From: Bullera alba
Taxonomy: Eukaryota; Basidiomycota; Tremellomycetes; Tremellales; Bulleraceae
Direction: 5' to 3'
Length of the DNA stretch: 64,000 nucleotides
Assembly: GCA_001600095.1 (NCBI GenBank)
Contig: BCIX01000004.1
Span: 810,586 to 874,585 of the forward strand
Below are positions 54,182 through 64,000 of the stretch, one piece after another (position 1 is the first letter of the stretch; every line of letters begins with the position of its first letter). A program made the position numbers and the translations under genes. The notes under the pieces are model-generated. The model was not told the origin of the DNA, made no database searches, and saw only the letters and a program-made list of their open reading frames with translations.

Positions 54182-54938
54182 GGTAGCGGTCCAGAAAGTG
54201 TGTTGCTGGGGTGTTACGGTATGGTGGGGGAGGATGTGGTGGCGAGAGGATAGGCCTAGACGCGACGACCCTTTTAAGCCTGACCATCGATATCTGGCCT
54301 TCGATCCTCGTCAAGGGTTCGACTTCCACTCATCGAATCCCCGCCTTCTGGTCATATCGGCCGACAGTGCGAGGTCGAGCGAGAGGCGCGAGTCGAGAGA
54401 TGAGGGTGAAGGGAGGGCGATAGATGAGAGCTGCGGAGGGTGAGCCGAGAGGCATGGTGCAAGAGGCTATAAGCGGCGCAAGAGGGGAGAAGCGAAAGGC
54501 GAAGGCAAGAGGCGAGAGGTTGGCGAAGTCGAAGTCGAAAGGCGAAGCAGGGGTCAGGTGAGAGGTGAGCAGAAGGAGTACGTGATTTAGGCGGTATGAG
54601 AATCGGAAGACGAATGGCGAGAGGCCAGGCGATGCAAGCGAAGGGTTGTTCAGATGACGAGCTGGACGATCCTTTCATCCCCGCTGTCGACGATGACTGC
54701 CTTGGATCGCCTCTGTGATCGAGACAGCGAAGCCATATTTCTCCCAATCTCTCCTTTGTCCCGTGTACGAGTACGTGTGCCCAGATCCGACGTCGACTCG
54801 GCGATAACGCGGTCTTGTCACTGGATACCCGGCCTTTCCCGTCTTGCGATTTTGACCGTGAGATTGTCCTCTGATTGACTGGCCATATCTCCAACATGGG
54901 AGCTAGGCATGATGCCCAAATACCAGATCGACCCCCTT
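54182..54938. other. Intergenic region, purine-rich
   Basis: Upstream of the 53621-54181 gene and downstream of MID1. Contains an imperfect purine-rich repeat (GCGAAAGGCGAAGGCAAGAGG-like units) at about 54475-54560. No gene seen. Confidence 0.4.
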
Positions 54939-56518
54939 CTATCCATTACACCACCTGTTGCCCCATTTATCCCCCGCGGGAAATCTTGACTCTGCGCTGC
55001 CGTCCCCTTGAGAGTGTTTCTGCCCGATAAAGGCGTACGTCTCATTCGCAGTGGTTCCCCTTCGCGGACACCGAAAGTGGAGGTTTACGGGACACTGCCT
55101 ATCCACCGCATTGCAAACGCTCAAACAGGGCAACAACTCCGTGTACCCATATGCCGCAGCTCCGAATCCGTTTGTCGAGTTGCCGGGTTGGCGGGCGATC
55201 GTCTGTGGTTGGGGGTAGGTATCAACGTCGTCGGCCTCTTCCGCAGCTTGGTCTGAAAGTACGGTATCCCTCGGCGCGGTGGATGCGCATTGGGGCACGA
55301 GGGCGCGACATAGCCAGTCGCGGTATGCGGCGAAACAGTCTGCGCAGGTGGAAGTATGTGAGAACAGGTCCCTTCCGCAGGGTTGGGCGAGGATCGAGGT
55401 CGAAAATGCCTCGAGGGAGTTGGTGATCACCGTGGCGATATCCTCGGGCAGGGTGGTGATGGGATAGTGCTGGGTGATGTTGAGTGGGGATTCGGTGGTG
55501 TTGGGGGAGAGAGGTGCTGTGTATGAGATTCCCGGACAGAGGGGATTCGGCATGGCCAGCTGGCAGGGAAAGTCGGCTAGAGAGCGGTCAGTAATGCCTT
55601 CTTCAGAGATTGTCCACGTACCCTCCTTCGTGGCGAACCAGATAGGCGAGCTCATCCCTCCATTGCCATCCACCACCCAGGCGGTGTAGTTTGTCCGAGG
55701 GGTCAGATCGCCTATAGCCCATATCCCCCTGTAACCCTCTTCTCCGGCGACAGTGGTCCATTGTGTCGTTTCAATCAGTACCTGACCAGAAAGCCCTGAT
55801 GCATTATTTGCCCGTTGGACCGCACAGAGCGAGTTGTCAAGACCGTCTCCAGTCGGCGAATCGGTCGTCGGGACCAGAATCAAGCGGAGGTCGGAGGGAG
55901 TCGTAGGTGCAAGGGGGAGTTGAGCTCGAGGCAGCGTGTAATTTGGATATGAAGGCTGATCATGGGGTACACTCTCCAGCAGGGGCGAAAAGAGCAATAC
56001 GGCGTCCGCGGTCGAATCTCCATATACGGGTGAATCCAGTCGTTCGGGAACTACCCTCAGCCAAGGTACACGGTCCTGTACTCACAACTCGACCCCAAGT
56101 CGATCCGCACGACTGCACTGCCCCCAACGTCGTCGAGCGATACCAGGATACCAAGCGAGTCCGCCTCGCCGGTCCAGTTGGCGTACCCTAGATCCCAGCT
56201 GAGATCCCAGGTCGGCTGGTCCCTTGACACCCGATTTGGACTGACTAGACTGCCTCCAGAGCTCCTGTCCGCCGTGCTGCGATCAATGGTGTAGTCCGGT
56301 GGAGATGCAGTCGATACTCTGACCACGGGGATTGATGGCCCGGCGCAGATGTTCAGAGTGATTGCGAAAGTGTCATTACCTGTGCCAGGGATTTGCACTT
56401 CTCGAGAGGGTGCAGTTGAATTTAGGGTCACAGTCACGCTGGACGCCGACTGAGCGGCGACTCCAAGTGCCAGTATGATTAGCGCTGACAGGCCGATGAC
56501 CATGACTGGTGCTGCCAT
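54939..56518 (-). CDS. MID1: Mid1, stretch-activated calcium channel component
   Basis: Plasma-membrane/ER glycoprotein partner of Cch1 in high-affinity calcium uptake. ATG 56518 gives an N-terminal hydrophobic segment, APVMVIGLSALIILALGVAA. An ectodomain rich in N-glycosylation sites follows (LNSTAPSR, NDTFAITL, NYTLPRA, NNASG, NYTAWVV). The C-terminal Cys-rich Mid1 block is diagnostic: GRDLFSHTSTCADCFAAYRD, WLCRALVPQCAS, YGYTELLPCLSVCNAVDRQC, PVNLHFRCPRRG and WGNRWCNG at the end. Two exons with one intron near 56080. Translation could also begin upstream in the same frame, but the chosen ATG places the hydrophobic segment at the N-terminus. Confidence 0.9.
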
Positions 56519-56734
56519 GGTTACACCACAGTCTACGAGAGAGCAGAAACCAGTCAAAGACGCTGTAGCGGGCAGACGAGTTTCAGCTCGAGCGTAGACG
56601 AGTGAATTACGTAACGCGTATGACATCCTAGATCCGCCACCCAAAAGTTGAAAAACCTCGACCTCTCCTGCGTCTGTCGTCACATCTCACGTTGCACACT
56701 GTACCAACACTGTACATACACCTCGCGACCCACG

Positions 56735-58439
56735 ATGCCGTCCAAGCTGAGGCTGCCACCGCTGCCGCCGAAGCGATGGATGAAGAAATTCTTTCCAGCA
56801 CTGGTCGCATCGCGGATGCTCGCTCTTAGTCACTTTCGGGCGAAGGGCCGGCTCAACATTATCGACCGGGATCTATGCAATCGAGCCGTTCGAGCGATCA
56901 AGCTACGCCCCAATGAGATTGTCATCGACTGCTTTTCCGGGCCTGGACAGATGACCCGGGCACTACTATCAGGGGGCAAGACGGACGTCGAGGAGGAAGC
57001 GGCCATCAAGCGGTCTTGGCTGGAGGCAACGGAGAAAGCCAGTGTCAAACCGGGCACGACAAAGCAGAATCAACCGGCAGAATTGGCGACGTATCCCTCT
57101 TGGGCACGGACGTTTGATCCGGAGGGGGGATACGACCAGGACTTTAAGACGCGAGAACCAGAGGTGGTGGAGGGAGAGGTGGTCAAGCCGAAATTGGTGG
57201 TGGCGTGTGAGCCCGCGAATGGGCTTCTGCAGAGAGCGCATAATGTGTCGCTGAGTTGGCTGGAGCACGCCAAGTGGTGGTTAAAGCACAACATGGTTCC
57301 ACACAACGCATACGACACGTTGCCGGACATTGTGGCCAAATCGGAGTACGAGGACAACCTGTTGTTATCCGTGGGCAATCCTTACGACTGGACGATTCTA
57401 CCCTTGATCCTATCGCATCCGTTGGTTGGAGCGCAACGTAGAGCGTTTGACGCAGAGGCGCCGGCAATCACCATCGTGGCGGAGATTCCCCAGTCGGATA
57501 CGGGAGAACAGATGATTCAGCAATGGGTAGCGAGTGCAGCGTCAGCCAGGACAGGCGAGGCGTCGTGGATTTGGGAGTTTGGAAGGGTTCGCATGGTTTG
57601 GTTCATCGAGAACAGGATATACGATGTGAGTCTGGCGGTACGGAATCCGCTGACCAGTGTAGAAACTATGTGCCCAGCCGGGAGAATTCTGTTATTCAAA
57701 GGTAGCCATCATCGCTCGAGCGCTATACAAAATCACGCCAATACCCCCCTATCACCATATTCCAAATGCGACCAAGGTGCAAAACTATGCCACGGCGACT
57801 CAATTTGGTCAGAACCAATCGTCCCAAGTCTGTATCGACCTCGCCACCAAGTATGCCGCCGAGGTGGGCACGCTAGAACGGACGAAAACCTGGTCGGACG
57901 ACTACTGGCCGGAAAAACGGGGTGGTGGGACCGTCATCCGCAATCGCGGGGAACCAGTCAGTCCAGCGGAGAAGAAGAGACACGCTAAAGAGCGCAGAGT
58001 GCGGGAGGCTGTGGGACTGCCTGAAATAGTGGACAGTCTCGAGCTTGGACCCGAGTTTAAAGAGGGCAAGTATCACGCCACGCCAGTCCTCCGGCCGCAC
58101 TCATTGGGAGTCATGCTCGAGCCTAGGTTGGACTCGCCCATCACGGCCGAGAATATCGACGCGTGGGAATACGTCTTGAGGAAAGCCTATGTCAAGCAGG
58201 CCAGGCCACTGCTTGAAGGAGTTGAAGGGTTGGGCTTTGGAGCAGAGTCGCTCATGCCGGCCATTGAGCGAGATGAGAAGGGCGTGTTCAAGGGGGTTGA
58301 CGCGCCGGCAGACACACTTGTCAGGGATATGACAGAGGAGCAATGGGCGAGGGTGGTCGATGTCTTCATGGACTGGCCTTTCAAGCCGGAAAGCTTGATA
58401 GACGTTGGAGTGGACGTCGACACTGAGCACGACGGTTAG
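56735..58439 (+). CDS. MTF1: Mitochondrial transcription factor B (Mtf1/TFB2M-like, rRNA dimethyltransferase fold)
   Basis: ATG 56735 opens MPSKLRLPPLPPKRWMKKFF, a basic amphipathic stretch fitting a mitochondrial presequence. Methyltransferase-like motif I is EIVIDCFSGPGQMTRALL (KsgA/Dim1 proteins have x-E-I-G-P-G-x-G-x-L-T). The motif II-like block is KLVVACEPANGLLQRAHNVS. Later blocks are LLLSVGNPYDWTILPLILSH, AITIVAEIPQ and GRVRMVWFIENRIYD. After one intron comes KLCAQPGEFCYSKVAIIARA, LYKITPIPPYHHIPNATKVQ. About 60 residues are inserted between motifs I and II. The C-terminal extension is long and acidic. This fits a fungal Mtf1-type factor better than a cytosolic Dim1. It shares a short divergent promoter with MID1 (about 215 nt). 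Confidence 0.75.
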
Positions 58440-58480
58440 CCCGAGTGTGCCCAAGTGTGGCGGCGATGCATCTCTCCGTA

Positions 58481-59483
58481 TCAGAAGTTACGCCCTACCG
58501 GCGCTTGGTCTGCTATATATTGGCGGATGGCCGTACTGCCCAGTTTGAGGTCCTTCAGTTCCTCCGGGGATAAATTGGTGAAATCTCGTGATGTCGATCC
58601 TATGACTTCTACAGTGTGGATCTCCAAAGGCCTCAAGCTGGCCTCGTTTCGTTTTGTATTCACCGCCAGTCCCCCGGACGCAGTCTCTTGGCTGACGACC
58701 AGAGCGTCGATATCGTCGTCGTACGCGGTGGGGCCGTAGGCATCGGAAATAGGAACCACGTCGGGGATCACCCCGCCCCGGCGGGACACAAAGGCTTCGA
58801 CGGCGGCGAGTCGAGCTGACAGGGGCTCCACCAGGTCGGCATTAGATTTCCCGGATAGTAGCGAGTCGACCATGACGCCCACGATGAGTTTGCGGGTGCA
58901 GATGAACAAGGCGAGGTGGATGAGGAGTTTATGCGCGGCATGTAGGTGGTCAAACGTCCCTCCCAGGGCTACTACGGGGTATCCCGCGGGTTCTGCCTCC
59001 ACTGCTGTATAGGTATCAGGCTGTACGTCGAATTTGTCGGGGAGGATGTCATGTTTGACGAGACAGGGCGCAAGATCTGAAAGTTCAGCAAATGCGCTCC
59101 ATCATGGACCCACCTCTTGGACCAATCACCCTGGCGTCTTCATATCCCTTGAGCGAACCCTCGCCCTCGCCGTCAAAAGCAACTTCGACGTGGGATAGCA
59201 CGTTGCCCGAGGACCACTGCGCCGCCGCTAGACACGCGTAGACTTTCGCCAGAAACGTCTGGAATGGGTTCCAATTTGACAACGCTTGCTTTCTGATATG
59301 GGGATACAGCTGTGCTGGACCAGGCGAGGAGAATAGGACGAGAAAGTCGGACGATGAAGCCTCGGTGAAAACCCTGGTGATGATTGGCAAGAGAGGGGTC
59401 GGGTCGTCTAGTGTGGCTCGGGTGAAGGGCAGCACCAGTATCAACTTGGCGGGGCGGGACGTCTGTGATCTGGTATTCGGCAT
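58481..59483 (-). CDS. CAB4: Pantetheine-phosphate adenylyltransferase (Cab4 type)
   Basis: Fourth step of CoA biosynthesis. The nucleotidyltransferase core has GGTFDHLHAAHKLLIHLALF (HxGH-like motif), IVGVMVDSLLSGKSNADLVE, DVVPISDAYGPTAYDDDIDA, LVVSQETASGGLAVN and the C-terminal signature LKLGSTAIRQYIADQ. An N-terminal domain of about 170 residues precedes it (MPNTRSQTSRPAKLILVLPF, VLFSSPGPAQLYPHIRKQAL), as in fungal Cab4. One intron separates the two parts. Stop TGA at 58481-58483. It is convergent with the Mtf1-like gene, only about 40 nt apart, so the transcripts very probably overlap. Confidence 0.92.
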
Positions 59484-59877
59484 CGTGCTGTCGAGCCGAC
59501 CTGCAGATAGAGCTAGGCAGGGAGCTGATGGGGTTTAGGTATGTGTAGGCCGACTAAGCACATCAGAGCTCGAAGTCGTTTGTCGGAGCTCATGAGGGCG
59601 AGAAGCGGTAAGCGGCCGGTCACCAGCGGGACTGTTTACGTAATATTCGTTCTGGACTGGAACCAAACAAACCCTGGCACTAGTCGCAGACGCTCGATTC
59701 CAGCAACCGGTTGTACTCGCCGAGTATCATGGTAGTGGTACATTTCATTCATGTCTCAAGTCCTCAAAACGTATCACCCGACCAATAGTCTCTCATTATA
59801 CATCACACCCTGCCACACCACACTCGGTCGGTCACCACCTCTTTCTCTGGCCACCGTTCCTGCTCTTGCGATTTTCT
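59484..59877. other. Intergenic region, no gene seen
   Basis: Upstream of CAB4 and downstream of the polyglutamine gene, both on the minus strand. Short frames only. Confidence 0.4.
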
Positions 59878-62800
59878 CTACCGCTCTCTTCCTCTGTCAC
59901 CTCCTCGATAGTCCCCTCTGTCCTTGCGTAGGCTGGAGAGTGTCAGCCATGAGTTTCTACCTCTGCGCAGAGCTATGACTCACTAGATGCTCTGGGTCTG
60001 GTGCCCACTCGGGAGACCGCTCGGGAGGCAGGGAGGGGAACGTTTTTCGGGTCCATACTCTTCCCGTTCCTATGCCCGTTTCCATCCTATCAAGCTGCTT
60101 AGCTCGGGAATCACGAGGGATTGTTCAGCTACTCACCTGAGCTTTAGGAGAGCCCACCATGGTAGTTCCCCTGGAGGCCGGCAGGGCCATTGCCCTCGCA
60201 TAATCAATCACATTGACATTCGGGGCGTTCTTCCCACTCCTCGACTGTTGGGCCATCTGAGTGGATGGAGGAGACAGCATCATCTCTATACCCCGATACC
60301 CTTCCGTGCCGGATCGAGGGGACTCGTTGGAGTAGACGGTAGGCGCGGCTGATTTCGATTTGGGCAGAGGTACCGCATGCGCCTGAACGGCGGTAGACAT
60401 GGTCCCGGCTCGGGAACGGGGCAGGGGCACTTGATGGGCTGGGGGGGTCGTGGCGAAGTACTCTGTAACGGTGGTGATTTGGCGTTTGGTCAGATGTTCC
60501 TGTGCGCCATGATCGCCCGTCTGAGGGGGGAGGGGAGCATGTTGAGTTCGTTCGGAAGCGACTTGAGAAGGTTGTATTGATTTCGAGCGGGACGACTGCA
60601 ACAGTACTCAATTAGTACTCCTCGACCCGCCCGCGGGAATCGCACTCACTGGGGGCTGGATGGTGATCTGATAAACGCCCTCAGCCTAATGATACCAGCC
60701 GCTCTTCTTTGTGGTCTGACTACGCACCGTCGGAGCCTTCATCGAGCTTGCTTTGCCCCCGTGGATCAGATGCGAGAAGATTGACTCTTTGCCGTGGGTG
60801 CTCTCGCCGAGAGCATTCTTGTGGCCCATTGACAGGCTCTCAACCCCCTCCAGGCCTAGAGCAGAGTGTCTGGGTCCAGCGACGCCGTCCTCGACACCAC
60901 CGCTGACGGCCTGTGGGGCGAGACCGGGCGGGATGTAGTTGAGATGCGTGCCGGGCATGTCGTAGGCGGACTTTGGGTCGGGGAGTCTGGATGGCGCGGG
61001 GGGTGGTCCCCGGTAGAGCTCGGTGTGGGATTGAGCGTGGCGAAGATCCCGTTGGGCGGGGTTGTGCTGTCGTGGTTCAGAACCAGCTTTTCCACTGAGC
61101 ATCGAGGGCATCACGGGCTGAGTGTACGTCAGTACCAATCTCACTCGTATCACCCACCCTTGGCTGCCATCTGCTCGGAGGGGCACCTTTGCGCTGGGGC
61201 GTGTCCTGGACGTGACCCATACCGGGCTATCACAATGTCAGTACATCCAGATTTAGGTCTTACTCACCATGACAACAGACTGGATGGTGTCGTGGTGCGG
61301 ATGTCTACCCTGGCGCATCGACTGCGCCTCGTTCTCCTCCTCGATCTGACTCAGATCGCCCTCACCCATATCCGTGCCGCCTCTCAATGCGCCGGCTAGT
61401 CGACTCCTCAATCTCGCCGAATGGCCCTGACTGCCCGGTGTGGCCATGGCCAAGGCGCCGCCGTGAGATGCTGGCGTTTGGTGAGCCGTAGAGGGCGGCA
61501 GGGCGTATTGCACGGGATCAACCGTACCAAAGCTAGAGTGTCGGGAGTGGCCGTGCCCCTGTGGTCCATGACCGTGACCGCCGTGGCCTGGGTGGCCGTG
61601 GGCGTGGGGAGCACCGGGTTGAGGAGGACCATTGTGTGGGAAAGCGGGATATCGATCGCCAACGGGTATACCCTCCAAATTGATCGGTGCGTGCAGACCC
61701 TCTGAAAGACTCATCCGCTTTCTCCTTCCTTTCCCCTCCAGAGTCCCCTCGGATGGTCGACGGACTTGATGCGACTGGGAGCGGCTGTGTCCCTTTGGCG
61801 TGGTCGGGTTGGGCAGGGGCTTGTCGAAGCTACTGGCCGAAAAGGGCTGTTCGGCAGTGTGGACCGTCTTGCTCGGTGCTCCAGAGAGTAGTTGCTTCAG
61901 ACGAGGGTCGTGGTCCACCCTGTCGAGGTAGGATTCGGCGGTGGTGAGTGGCATCGAGGCGGTACGCTGCTCCTGGTGTCCGGCATGACTCGCTTGCGCG
62001 TGGGAGGCAGAGTGAGAGCGAGCATGGTGGGGTTGTTGGGTAGAGGGTCGCCTGGGCCTATGCCCGTCGTTGATGACTGTAGCGGCTCGGTGGGGGTGTG
62101 AGGGGAGGTTTGTCGAGTGATGAGGGACAGAATGGCTGAATTGGCCATAGGCCGGTTGGGCGGGGAATGGTTGGTTTGGCACTTGCGCCATTGGCATGGC
62201 TATCGGGACAGGCACGCCTATCATCTGCGGACCAGATTGGGGGGGATACTGCATCTGCTGGGGGACCTGAGCAGTTTGCTGCGGTTGGAGTCCCGGAGTC
62301 TGTATGGCGTGGCCAGTGTGCTGCGGCTGCATGGTCTGAGGAGGCTGCTGCTGAGACTGACCCTGGGATCCGGGGTATGGCACTGTCCCGCCTGTTGGCA
62401 TGCTGTGCATCGGTGATGGCCCTTGACGCTGTTGGTTGTCGTGCTGGTATGATGCTTGGCGGCCATTCTGGTCTTGGGCCGTCGGCTGGTGGTATTGCTG
62501 CTGGGCTTGGCTCTGCGGCTGTTGCTGCTGCTGCTGCTGTGGTGGCGGCTGTGGTTGTTGCTGTTGCTGCTGCTGCGGTTGTTGTTGCTGCTGGGGCTGC
62601 GACTGCGGTGGTTGTTGCCCCTGTCCAACGTGACTATTCTGCTCATTCGGCATCTGCACCGGTACCATCATTGGCTGAAAGTATGTCTGTCCATTACCGC
62701 CCTGAGGGGAGATCGTATTCCCACTCGAGCCATACTGCCCGGTACTCTGAGACGGGTGACCTTGGTATAAGCCCCCTTGAGCCATCTGGGGGGGTTGACG

Positions 62801-64000
62801 GAAGACGGCGTCGGGGATCTGCTGGATGGGGTCGATGGGAATGGGAGGATTCACTCCCATCCATTTACCCGCCTCTTCCCATGCCTACCGTCAGCGGGTG
62901 CCGGGGGGATCTGACATACCTCTTGTCTCCCTCGTTCTCTGCCTCTGGCGTGGGCGTCCCGAACGCTCAGCTCTTGCTCGTACTTGAAAAGTCTGGTGTC
63001 AGCCAGGTACATGGGGCGAGGACTTACTTGAGTCTCAGCGCCTCGACACCTCTAGTGAGACTCTTCTTCTCATCCTCCCCCCGTCGTCCCTCGTCCCGAG
63101 CTCGCCTCAAGGCTCTGATGGCATTGGCGAGCTCATCCCGACATTGCCTCATGTCATCTTCCTCCTTGTCCGCCTTTTCCTGCAGTTGGACCCGCTTGAC
63201 CCGCTCGGCAATGAGCGTCGCTTGCAGGGTGCGCAGTTGATCCTCGGCATGTTCGAGCTTGGTCAACGTCGAGGCGAGTTGAGCCGTCTCGAGCAGTCTT
63301 TGGTGGAGTTGATGCGCGTCTAGTGCTTCCTGGGCGTCTTGCTCGGCGAGCAGTCGATCTCGCATGGTGTACATGTCACCAGCACTGCCGCAATTAGCGA
63401 GTGAAGAAGAGCTTGGCGAGGACAAAGGGGACTCACAGGGTAGCACCACCCCAGTTGGATGTGGCGGCGGCCGTGGGCTGGTCGAGATAGTCTGCGTTTG
63501 TCCTCGGTGTGCGATTGGTCAAGCCATCATAGCTGACTTCGTCGCCATACTCGGGGGCATCCCGATCGACATCTGTACCACCTTGTCGAACGATGGTACG
63601 CTCCGCCGGTTGGACTATCGGGCCTCTAGGGTGGTAGTACTTTGTTGGATTGACCATACTGACTGAATCCTCGGGGTGGATCTCGTGAACGGTGGGGAAT
63701 CGTCGCAGAGGGTTACTCCTGTCGTCTGGAGGGGGGTTCTGGACTTGATGCTCTGGCTCGTGTGGCGGCGTTACTATACTCTCCGGAGGGCTATCCTCGA
63801 AGAAGGGGTCGTCGGGGTCTGGCTGACCTGCAGCTGCGTATGGATGTCGATATGGATGATTCCCTTGGGTTCCAATCGTTTCTGTGGATGGGCCGTCGAG
63901 ACCAAGATCGTGAAGACGGGCGTTCAAGAGCTGAAGACTGATCAAAGTCAGCAGGATCACTCGTATATGTACATGAGGCAGATGGACTGATGGACAATGA
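59878..64000 (-). CDS. Polyglutamine coiled-coil protein, 5' part beyond the window
   Basis: Multi-exon gene running right to left; its start is beyond 64000. First visible exon: LLNARLHDLGLDGPSTETIG, then acidic Pro-rich sequence. Next: a coiled coil, MYTMRDRLLAEQDAQEALDA, QLASTLTKLEHAEDQLRTLQ, RARDEGRRGEDEKKSL. Then a long disordered region with a polyglutamine tract (CAG/CAA, 62500-62640), His/Gly-rich runs (PHAHGHPGHGGHGHGPQGHG), Ser/Arg patches (GRRKRMSLSEG) and ESYLDRVDHDPRLKQLLSG. The 3' end is best modelled with an exon ending at QTQSI spliced in phase to YLRKDRGDYRGGDRGRER and TAG 59878-59880, a small RGG-like tail; without that intron the frame stops about 120 nt earlier. No family recognised. 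Confidence 0.6.
62500..62640. repeat. CAG/CTG-type polyglutamine repeat tract
   Basis: CTG/TTG-rich on the plus strand, encoding interrupted runs of Gln (five to seven in a row, broken by Pro) on the minus strand within the coiled-coil protein gene. Confidence 0.85.

Noticed and set aside
54310..54345. GGGTTCGACTTCC, resembling a tRNA T-loop
   Set aside because: No acceptor stem, D-arm or anticodon arm could be folded around it.
62167..63240. 357-codon plus-strand frame with a polyalanine/valine run
   Set aside because: It is the antisense of the polyglutamine tract and coiled coil; the hydrophobic runs come from CTG/GCT repeats read in reverse.

Overview
This window is nuclear DNA from a fungus, most likely a basidiomycete yeast of the Tremellomycetes (relatives of Cryptococcus or Kwoniella). 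The reasons are dense genes on both strands, many introns of about 50-70 nt starting GTGAGT/GTAAGT with CTGAC-like branch sites, roughly 55% GC, and protein families such as Sos7, Rna14, Mid1, Dug3 and Rcf1. The lineage is an inference. I saw no tRNA, rRNA, transposon or CRISPR array.

Region 1-12.8 kb is mostly conserved housekeeping: the 3' part of glutamine amidotransferase DUG3 (+), a Sos7-like kinetochore protein (-), a kinesin (+), a lineage-specific protein with an internal duplication carrying SUMO-type motifs (-), D-aminoacyl-tRNA deacylase (-), Rcf1 (-) and proteasome subunit Rpn12 (+).

Region 12.8-25.5 kb is accessory in character. It holds two paralogous small secreted proteins (the second frameshifted in its signal peptide), a hypothetical protein with a C-terminal tandem repeat, an HVA22/REEP-like membrane protein, several small genes whose frames are interrupted by stops, an MFS transporter, and RPB11.

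Region 25.5-36 kb holds RNA14 (+), a hypothetical protein (+), a small antisense gene (-), a large coiled-coil/PHD-like/chromodomain protein joined across an intron at 33292-33341 (+), and a secreted double-psi beta-barrel protein (-). Region 36-54 kb contains two serine beta-lactamase-fold paralogues in opposite orientation about 12 kb apart (one broken by a 13-bp tandem duplication) that bracket three large regulatory-type genes: a possible histone-fold protein (-), a Met/Gly/Gln-rich protein (+) and an RRM protein (-). Region 54-64 kb holds Mid1 (-), an Mtf1/TFB2M-like mitochondrial transcription factor (+), pantetheine-phosphate adenylyltransferase (-) and a polyglutamine coiled-coil protein (-) that runs off the right edge.

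There is no operon logic; genes are independent and several share short divergent promoters. The most notable items are the coiled-coil/PHD/chromodomain reader candidate, the secreted protein pair, the SUMO-motif repeat protein, the inverted lactamase pair, and the unusual number of frame-breaking lesions in small genes. Those lesions are either real decay or uncorrected sequence error.
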